Of a stretch of DNA of 22,829 nt, positions 1 to 4,959 are shown piece after piece (position 1 is the first letter of the stretch; each line of letters opens with the position of its first letter). Location: IMG/VR virus record IMGVR_UViG_3300018080_004877, positions 1 through 22,829 of that record. The stretch is one strand, 5' to 3'. Source of the stretch: a virus. A model generated the notes under the pieces. That model saw nothing but the letters and a program-made list of their open reading frames with translations. It was not told where the DNA came from and ran no database searches. Position numbers and translations under genes: made by a program.

Positions 1-657
1 ATCGTCAAGATAGAACCCGCCTACACCCTTCCAGAGAATGTGGAAAAAAGCGACTTTGCTAAATATTTCGATACAGCGATGGAATTTACAGGTGTGTATG
101 ATGCAGTTAGAGCAGCGTTTGGATACGACCTTGCGACAGGCGAAATCGTTAAAGATAATGGGGACCGTTTGATGGCCGGATTGAGTGTCACACCTTTTGG
201 AAAGGCATTTAAGTACGGAAAGCGCGGCTTCAAGTTATTTAAAGGTGAAGAAGCGGGAAAGAAAGTTGCCAAGGTAGATAAAACACCTTCCTACGGCAAA
301 CAATCCGTACCGAAAGGTCCGTATCGCGAAGTGCATGGTTTCCCTGCAAAAGTAAAACCAGGAGCTCAAGAAAAACATATTCCTGGAACACCAAACTACA
401 AACAAGAAATAGCTAATGGCCGTAAAAACAAAAGCATCTTCTACGGAGATAATAAAACGGCACAAGAATTGCTAGATAAGTTTGCAGGAAAAGGCACTCT
501 ATTAAAAAATGGGGTCAAAGAGAGAGTAGACTTTGGCAAAGTAATAGGAAAATTCTATGATAAAGATACTGGTAAGTATGTGGAGACTACTAGGGGTTTG
601 ATACATTACAGCAAAAACGGCGCTCATATAGTACCATCAGAGCCTTTAAAACCATAA
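1..657 (+). CDS. Polymorphic toxin, C-terminal part (Ntox50-like toxin tip), partial at left edge
   Basis: The reading frame is open from base 1, so the gene begins outside the window; a GTG at 40 is only an internal codon. The visible 218 residues have two parts. The first, roughly residues 15-90, resembles a pre-toxin TG linker (a TGVYDAV stretch, then DLATGE, then SVTPFGKAFKYGK). The second, roughly 105-218, resembles polymorphic toxin type 50 (Ntox50): KHIPGTPNYKQE, ERVDFGKVIGKFYD, and the closing IHYSKNGAHIVPS with two conserved-looking histidines. Ntox50 is predicted to be a BECR-fold RNase, so the likely role is RNA cleavage in competing cells or in host defence. In Bacillus such tips usually sit on LXG proteins exported by the type VII secretion system, but the N-terminus is not visible, so LXG is an inference. 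The gene faces the phage lysis genes, and a likely immunity gene starts 16 bases after its stop. Confidence 0.8.
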   Translation: MVKIEPAYTLPENVEKSDFAKYFDTAMEFTGVYDAVRAAFGYDLATGEIVKDNGDRLMAGLSVTPFGKAFKYGKRGFKLFKGEEAGKKVAKVDKTPSYGKQSVPKGPYREVHGFPAKVKPGAQEKHIPGTPNYKQEIANGRKNKSIFYGDNKTAQELLDKFAGKGTLLKNGVKERVDFGKVIGKFYDKDTGKYVETTRGLIHYSKNGAHIVPSEPLKP

Positions 658-673
658 CTGAGGAGGACATAAA

Positions 674-1012
674 ATGGGATATGATCCTTTAATTTCAGCA
701 TTAAGAAAGTATAAAAATAACGATTTGATAATAGAATGGAAAAGTGGATTAAAGGTTATTGGAGAACCTGACACACTCTATGAAACAGACAACGGATTGG
801 ACGATGATGATGTCAATTATGTAGAATATGACGCAGTCGCATTTCAAGTAAATAATATTTTATCCCAACCCACTAATAACGATTGTGGTGTTTATGATTG
901 GTTAAGACAAGGAGAAAGTTCCTTAATTGAAATTTCACTTTATGAAGATACACCAAGTGCAGTATATTTAGCAGACGGTCAGAAAATATGGGAGATGGAT
1001 AGTGATGAATAA
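674..1012 (+). CDS. Putative immunity protein for the upstream toxin
   Basis: 112 residues, strongly acidic (a DDDD run near residue 45 and a DSDE C-terminus), with no signal peptide or membrane segment, so probably cytoplasmic. The start is set by AGGAGG at 661-666, seven bases before ATG. It follows the toxin gene by 16 bases on the same strand and is closed by a terminator at 1044-1067, so the two form one transcription unit. A small acidic protein directly after a basic nuclease tip is the usual arrangement for polymorphic-toxin immunity. I do not recognise a named immunity family in the sequence, so the function rests on position and composition. It is visibly AT-rich, as toxin/immunity pairs often are. 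Confidence 0.6.
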   Translation: MGYDPLISALRKYKNNDLIIEWKSGLKVIGEPDTLYETDNGLDDDDVNYVEYDAVAFQVNNILSQPTNNDCGVYDWLRQGESSLIEISLYEDTPSAVYLADGQKIWEMDSDE

Positions 1013-1043
1013 CAATTAACAAGTTAGAATTTATAAAATCTAA

Positions 1044-1067
1044 GCCCTCTTGAAAGAGGGCCTTTTT
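1044..1067 (+). terminator. Intrinsic terminator of the toxin/immunity unit
   Basis: GCCCTCTT at 1044-1051 pairs with AAGAGGGC at 1054-1061 (the inner pairs probably open into a small tetraloop), and five T follow at 1063-1067. It lies 31 bases after the immunity stop codon. Read from the other strand the same hairpin is followed by only a weak T-rich run, so it may also partly stop late-operon transcripts arriving from the right. Confidence 0.85.
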
Positions 1068-1070
1068 GTA

Positions 1071-1157
1071 TTAGTTCAATAGCGATTCAAGTTTCGCCTT
1101 TATCTTCGGTCCGTAAATTCCATCCGCAGACAGCCCGTGCATCAGCTGGAACCGTTT
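1071..1157 (-). pseudogene. Relic of a second amidase C-terminus (peptidoglycan-binding repeat)
   Basis: Read on the minus strand, these bases encode KRFQLMHGLSADGIYGPK followed by IKAKLESLLN and a stop. This nearly matches the last 28 residues of the intact amidase (KRFQLMYGLSADGIYGPK, then TKAKLEALLK). The similarity stops abruptly upstream of the KRF codons, where the sequence becomes unrelated. No start codon or catalytic domain remains. It is the 3' stub of a homologous endolysin gene left by recombination or deletion, not a working gene. Confidence 0.85.
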
Positions 1158-1302
1158 AAGGACAGGGCTTTTTCAAAAGGGTTTTTAATGCTTCAGAAAT
1201 ACAACTTTGCATTTCATTTTTTGTTGGCAAGCTGTCTATTTTTTTAGTTCGCTCTTCAATAACAACTATTTTTTCATCAATTTCTTTGATTTTTTTCAGC
1301 AT
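1156..1302 (-). CDS. Possible 48-codon small protein after the amidase gene
   Basis: A minus-strand frame from ATG (1302-1300) to TAA (1158-1156) encodes a lysine- and glutamate-rich peptide, beginning MLKKIKEIDEKIVVIEERTK and ending LLKKPCP. The first half could form a short amphipathic helix or coiled coil. It starts 8 bases after the amidase stop, with only a weak GAAG upstream, so translation would depend on reinitiation by ribosomes finishing the amidase. It fills the gap between the intact amidase and the relic of a second amidase. It may be a real small gene, or the tail of a larger gene lost when the region recombined; I recognise no family. Confidence 0.35.
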   Translation of the reverse strand: MLKKIKEIDEKIVVIEERTKKIDSLPTKNEMQSCISEALKTLLKKPCP

Positions 1303-1309
1303 TTCTTCA

Positions 1310-2389
1310 TCACTTCAACAGAGCTTCAAGTTTCGCCTTCGTTTTAGGACCGTAAATTCCATCCGCAGACAGCCCGTACATCAGTTGGAACCGTTTGACC
1401 GCGTTCGCCGTTTTCGGCCCGTAATAACCATCTATGCCGTTATTCTTCGCCCCTTTGTCTGGATAGAAATAGAGGGCAGCTAAAGCCTCCTGAATCTGCC
1501 GGACGGCCGTTCCCTTCATCATCGGGCTTTTTACCTTATAGATGCCAGACGGCAGCGGGTAGGATGATTTTTTGCCGCTTGAGGAAGGTTTTTTCTTTTT
1601 CGCTTCAATAGCTGCTAGTGCCTTTTCTGTAGCCGGTCCGTAGATTCCATCCACCGCGATACCCGCTTTCTTTTGCAGAGCTTTGACAGCTTGCACCGTT
1701 TCATTTCCGTAAGACCCATCGGCCCCGTATTTCGGCAGTGAGAAGCCAGCGGCAATCAAACGTTTCTGCAGCGCCTTGACTTTGGAACCGGACGATCCTT
1801 TTTTCAGAATGGTCCCTGTGGATTTGCTTGACTGGCTCGTGGATGATGTTGTCTTTGACACAGTTTTATTTCCAAGCAGGGCATCGACTTTTTTCCTGAA
1901 AGTTGCCAGCTGGCTTGCATCCCTCACCCAGGGAGTCGGACAGCTTTTATTTGTCACATCATAATGCCGCACAATCTTATCTGTAGAAAGGTCGTAACGC
2001 TTGCACAGATCAGCGACCAATTCAGCAGCATTTTGAACGGTCTCGCTGTGAATCTGCCCGTTTTTTTCAACACACATTTCAACACCGATCGCCTTTGTAT
2101 TGGCGTTTGGCTTTAAAAAACTGACGTAACAGCGGTTTTGATCATGGGCGTGATAGGCGACTTCATTTTCTGGAATAATCAATTGCGCTTCTTTTCGATC
2201 CACAAAATAATGGGATGACGCGTAACGTTTATCAGCGATACACGTGCCATTGAAATAATTCCGCTCATTCAGTGCGGACGCGCCGGGAGTAGCCGTCCAG
2301 TGCATGACAATGCCTTTCACTCCCGACATTTTCAGACCCGGCCGGGTATACTGATTGACTTTCACAAAGTTTTTTACGACTTTAACCAT
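1310..2389 (-). CDS. N-acetylmuramoyl-L-alanine amidase (endolysin)
   Basis: 359 residues. The N-terminal ~170 residues are an Amidase_2/PGRP-type zinc amidase that cuts the bond between MurNAc and L-alanine of the stem peptide to free progeny phage. The likely zinc ligands are H30 (MHWTATPG), H142 (RHYDVT) and C150 (KSCPTPW), with E104 (GVEMCVE) a further active-site candidate. A serine/threonine-rich linker near 175-195 leads to two PG_binding_1 domains, at about 200-262 (SKVKALQKRL to DGIYGPATEKAL) and 285-359 (VRQIQEALAAL to DGIYGPKTKAKL). There is no signal peptide, so release through the holin is expected. GGAGGGG lies 5 bases before ATG. The layout resembles B. subtilis CwlA/XlyA. The gene lies downstream of the holin and beyond a terminator at 2413-2440. 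A duplicate of its last 28 residues lies about 150 bases downstream. Confidence 0.93.
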   Translation of the reverse strand: MVKVVKNFVKVNQYTRPGLKMSGVKGIVMHWTATPGASALNERNYFNGTCIADKRYASSHYFVDRKEAQLIIPENEVAYHAHDQNRCYVSFLKPNANTKAIGVEMCVEKNGQIHSETVQNAAELVADLCKRYDLSTDKIVRHYDVTNKSCPTPWVRDASQLATFRKKVDALLGNKTVSKTTSSTSQSSKSTGTILKKGSSGSKVKALQKRLIAAGFSLPKYGADGSYGNETVQAVKALQKKAGIAVDGIYGPATEKALAAIEAKKKKPSSSGKKSSYPLPSGIYKVKSPMMKGTAVRQIQEALAALYFYPDKGAKNNGIDGYYGPKTANAVKRFQLMYGLSADGIYGPKTKAKLEALLK

Positions 2390-2412
2390 TTGAACCCCTC
2401 CAATTTTGTTTT

Positions 2413-2440
2413 AAATAAAAAAGGCTGCCAGCTGGCAACC
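2413..2440 (-). terminator. Intrinsic terminator between holin and amidase
   Basis: On the minus strand GGTTGCCA and TGGCAGCC form a stem of seven pairs with one mismatch around an AGCT loop. TTTTTTATTT follows. The holin stop codon TGA (2443-2441) directly abuts the first base of the stem. Confidence 0.8.
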
Positions 2441-2704
2441 TCATTTTGTTAATCCTTTTTGTTTTAGAACTTCTTTTTGCTGCTTACCTTTACCGGTGAC
2501 ATAGTTGTTTTTATACCAAGCGACCAACGTCGTGACGATTGTAAAAATCGTAGAGCCAGTTAAATACAAGGCGTCGGCCAGCGTATTGACCTGGTCCTCG
2601 CTGATCGGCAAAGCTGCCTTTCCAAACATGATTAATGTCTGGTTTACCAATGCAATAAAAAGAAGCACCGTCCGGACGACCGTGCCTTTGTCAAAGTTTT
2701 TCAT
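2441..2704 (-). CDS. xhlB: SPP1-family holin, XhlB-like
   Basis: 87 residues closely resembling XhlB of [24 protein letters not shown] at the N-terminus, then [34 protein letters not shown] and a charged C-terminus. Two hydrophobic segments (about 10-30 and 48-66) suit a small holin that opens the cytoplasmic membrane so the amidase can reach the wall. AAGGAGG lies just upstream of ATG and overlaps the TAA stop of xhlA, so the two lysis genes are probably translationally coupled. A terminator sits at its 3' end and would lower amidase mRNA relative to holin mRNA. Confidence 0.92.
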   Translation of the reverse strand: MKNFDKGTVVRTVLLFIALVNQTLIMFGKAALPISEDQVNTLADALYLTGSTIFTIVTTLVAWYKNNYVTGKGKQQKEVLKQKGLTK

Positions 2705-2719
2705 ATTGTGTTTTCCTCC

Positions 2720-2989
2720 TTATTTCTGCAATAGATTATAAAAAATAGCGATTGCGCCGCCGATGATTCCGGTGCTAACCGCTGTAATGATCGCGCCGGT
2801 GATGCTGCGCTTGATCCAAGTTGTGTTTTCCTCGATCTTGTTCAGCTTTTCATTGATAGAAATGATCTGCTGATCATGTCGGTCAGTCGTTCTTTCGAGG
2901 GTAGTGATCCGCTGATCTTGTGTTTTTTGATCTGCTTTGATCTCTGCGATTTCTTTTTGTAAAACATCATAATCATTCGGTTGTGTCAT
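2720..2989 (-). CDS. xhlA: XhlA-type hemolysin / holin partner
   Basis: 89 residues from the ATG at 2989. A coiled-coil region (about 10-55, with repeated QDQRI, DRHDQQI and NEKLNKIEE patterns) is followed by one C-terminal membrane segment (about 60-84). This is the XhlA layout; in PBSX, XhlA acts with the XhlB holin in membrane-associated lysis. The ATG has GGAGG ten bases upstream. An alternative in-frame GTG at 3013 also has a strong AAGGAGG, and would add eight residues (VRKGGFQD), some of them encoded by the second ribosome site itself. This favours the shorter form as main product, but both could be made. It lies directly after XkdX and its terminator. Confidence 0.88.
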   Translation of the reverse strand: MTQPNDYDVLQKEIAEIKADQKTQDQRITTLERTTDRHDQQIISINEKLNKIEENTTWIKRSITGAIITAVSTGIIGGAIAIFYNLLQK

Positions 2990-3036
2990 GTCCTGAAATC
3001 CTCCTTTTCTCACATCGTTTTCACCTCCTTTGAGGC

Positions 3037-3062
3037 AAAATAAAAACACCCTTATTGGGCGC
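3037..3062 (-). terminator. Weak intrinsic terminator at the end of xkdX
   Basis: On the minus strand CGCCC (3061-3057) pairs with GGGTG (3051-3047), one pair being G-T, around an AATAA loop that contains the TAA stop of xkdX. TTTTTATTTT follows. The stem is short, so partial termination is more likely than a full stop. Confidence 0.6.
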
Positions 3063-3237
3063 TTGTCATTCCTAAATCCACACAGACGGCGGGTTTGTCA
3101 TAACTCCGGCCTGTTATTTCTTCATATTCTGCCGGGGTAATATGGCCCCAGTCTACGTAATCTCTCATGATTGAGTCATCATCATAACAACCCCAATCAT
3201 AAAACTGCTTAATAGCCGCAAAGTCTGGATACATCAT
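3052..3237 (-). CDS. xkdX: XkdX family tail protein
   Basis: 61 residues matching the XkdX family seen just before lysis genes in many Bacillus prophages: IKQFYDWGCYDDDSI, DYVDWGHITPAEYEEITG. No catalytic or membrane features are visible. It overlaps the preceding gene by an ATGA, so the two are coupled. It is probably a minor tail-tip or fibre-associated protein; the exact role of the family is not established. Two ATG codons in a row (3237, 3234) make the start uncertain by one residue. Confidence 0.85.
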   Translation of the reverse strand: MMYPDFAAIKQFYDWGCYDDDSIMRDYVDWGHITPAEYEEITGRSYDKPAVCVDLGMTSAQ

Positions 3238-3557
3238 GAGGAACCATCACCTTTCAATGATGCAACTTCTTTTTGAAGACGGGCCAATTGATAAGAGAGT
3301 AAAGCGTTTTGCTTTTTTAGTAGCTCAATTTCACTCGCTTCAGGCTCCGGAGGCAGCAAGCTTTCAATGTACTCTTTTGTAGCCGTCTCCTTCCACACCT
3401 TTTCGTCCGGAAAAAACTTCGGAAGATATAAACCCGGGTCAAATGGAATGTCTGTCCATCCATCCGGAATTTCATAGTTCCCTTGATCATCAGGCTGAAT
3501 GATATCATTATCAATCAACAAGAACGTCTCTTTGTCATATTTAAAAATGTTTTTCAT
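3234..3557 (-). CDS. Small tail-fibre-associated protein with C-terminal coiled coil
   Basis: 107 residues. The N-terminal half is rich in aromatic and acidic residues (DQGNYEIPDGWTDIPFDPG), a pattern common in short proteins encoded after Bacillus baseplate or fibre genes. The last 35 residues (SEIELLKKQNALLSYQLARL and on) form a clear heptad coiled coil. AGGAGAG precedes ATG. It sits between BppU and XkdX, the place held by XkdW in PBSX, and has a similar layout, but I cannot claim sequence homology to XkdW. Likely a small structural or assembly partner of the fibre. Confidence 0.7.
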   Translation of the reverse strand: MKNIFKYDKETFLLIDNDIIQPDDQGNYEIPDGWTDIPFDPGLYLPKFFPDEKVWKETATKEYIESLLPPEPEASEIELLKKQNALLSYQLARLQKEVASLKGDGSS

Positions 3558-3569
3558 GACTTATCTCTC

Positions 3570-4946
3570 CTACAGGGGAATAATTTCGTCCAAACCATAT
3601 GAAGTTATGTTCTCGGACTTATCAGCGATTTGCCCCTCCAGCCTCATATTTCCGTTTGTTTCGATATACAATTTGGTCATCCCTGTTGTACCGAATATAG
3701 GAATAAGTCTGCTGCGGAGCTGGTCAGGTCTATATGAAGCTGGTAACGTCCCAAAAATCACGCCTCTATTGGTGATAATCTCGCCTTTTAAACACAGAAA
3801 ACCGCCAATCACCGCACACATAACTTTTCTAGCCCCATGTTTCGCGCCGTTTTTTAAAGGAACTTCAGTCCAGACGGGTTCAAAGTCAGTAGAAGTTAAT
3901 ATTCTTTTCCAACCCCTAAAGTCACCATTTGTATGGATGGTCGCGAACCACATCTTATTGTGGTAACTTGCTGTGGCTATAATTGTTTTTCTTCCAGAGT
4001 TTCCATCCATAATGTCATAATTGAACCATCCAACATTATCAGGTTCAGGGTTATTAAGTAGTCTATTATTGACACCGTAATAAAAACCAGGCGGCAAAGT
4101 TAATAAATCAGTACCATCAGGAATAAGATTTCGCACACCATTATCTTGTGTCAATTTATATAGTTGAGAATTGTTCCATTTAGTACGTTCGGCAGTCGTC
4201 ACATGAATTGTCTTATTATTTGCATGAGCCTCAGCCCGGGACTCCGCCTTATTCCATTTATCCCGCTCCGCTGCCGTGATATGAATATCCGTGTTCTTAG
4301 CATGGGTATCCGTGTATTCCTTTGCGCTTACTGCCGCTTTGTCCGTGTATTCTTTCGCGCTCGCTTCAGCTTTGTCCGTGTATTCCTTTGCATTCGCTTC
4401 AGCCTTATTCGCCTTTTCCGTTGCCCCGTCTTTTGATTCAATATTTTCAAACTCCGCAAATTTTGCTTTGATCTCATCAAGAGTTTGGCTGATCTCCGCC
4501 ACAGTTTTGTTAATGCCAGCCCGGAGCGTTTCAAAATCGTCAATATAATACTCCGCAACAGGCACGATATTTTGATCTTCAAGAGTTTTCTCAATGTGGA
4601 AGGTAAAAAAGACCGTCGCAAGCGCCTGACCATTCGTATAATAAAGCTTGATTTCGGCCTTAACTTCACCGGAATGCTTGAGTTCTTCGTCAGACAAAAC
4701 ATATTCGGCTTTCCCGTTTACCTTGTCCGTCAGCGTAAGGCTGCGTTTATAAAACGAGTCGCCCGCATACAGAAGGACAATTTTGGCGTCTACGGCCGAA
4801 AGGGGCAATGGAACGCCGTCTTTTGTAAAAGAAAAGGACAGCTTTGCGCTGCCCGTATCCTGGGTGAAAAATTGGATGTTGGTTGATTGCGCGCTCGATT
4901 TCCGCGCGTTTATATCAAGTGATATACCACCTTGTTTATAAATCAT
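3570..4946 (-). CDS. BppU-type baseplate upper protein with coiled-coil stalk and pyocin-knob-like tip
   Basis: 458 residues from ATG 4946, chosen because AAAGGAGG lies directly before it; longer frames start inside the preceding gene. Residues 1-135 match the BppU N-terminal domain (GGISLDIN, AKIVLLYAGDSFYKR, VKAEIKLYYTNGQ), which anchors receptor-binding proteins to the baseplate. Residues 145-170 are helical. Residues 184-213 hold three copies of an 11-residue unit with KEYTD, followed by two copies of a longer unit (TDIHITAAERDKWN and KTIHVTTAERTKWN), as in phage fibre stalks. Residues 270-345 resemble a pyocin-knob fibre domain (FYYGVNNRLLNNPEPDNVGW to FRGWKRI). The C-terminal ~110 residues are beta-rich. 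Likely a trimeric fibre or adaptor at the tail tip. Confidence 0.85.
   Translation of the reverse strand: MIYKQGGISLDINARKSSAQSTNIQFFTQDTGSAKLSFSFTKDGVPLPLSAVDAKIVLLYAGDSFYKRSLTLTDKVNGKAEYVLSDEELKHSGEVKAEIKLYYTNGQALATVFFTFHIEKTLEDQNIVPVAEYYIDDFETLRAGINKTVAEISQTLDEIKAKFAEFENIESKDGATEKANKAEANAKEYTDKAEASAKEYTDKAAVSAKEYTDTHAKNTDIHITAAERDKWNKAESRAEAHANNKTIHVTTAERTKWNNSQLYKLTQDNGVRNLIPDGTDLLTLPPGFYYGVNNRLLNNPEPDNVGWFNYDIMDGNSGRKTIIATASYHNKMWFATIHTNGDFRGWKRILTSTDFEPVWTEVPLKNGAKHGARKVMCAVIGGFLCLKGEIITNRGVIFGTLPASYRPDQLRSRLIPIFGTTGMTKLYIETNGNMRLEGQIADKSENITSYGLDEIIPL
4308..4397 (-). repeat. Three in-frame 33-base repeats encoding hendecads in BppU
   Basis: Three adjacent 33-base units encode an 11-residue motif with KEYTDKA at its core. 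Eleven-residue periodicity is typical of coiled-coil fibre stalks. The copies differ at several bases, so this is an older protein repeat rather than a fresh tandem duplication. Confidence 0.8.
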
Positions 4947-4959
4947 CAATGAGCCTCCT

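Noticed and set aside
1286-1483. 65-codon plus-strand frame over the amidase 3' end
   Set aside because: Antisense to the conserved peptidoglycan-binding repeat; no ribosome site.
3499-3966. 155-codon plus-strand frame opposite the BppU 3' end
   Set aside because: Antisense to BppU and the next gene, no ribosome site, no recognisable domain.
4308-4397. Possible short CRISPR-like direct repeats
   Set aside because: The 33-base units are adjacent without spacers, in frame and coding for coiled-coil hendecads.
4164-4548. Overlapping plus-strand frames with repeated SFALASALSVY-like text
   Set aside because: The repeat is the antisense reading of the BppU hendecad repeats, not a gene.
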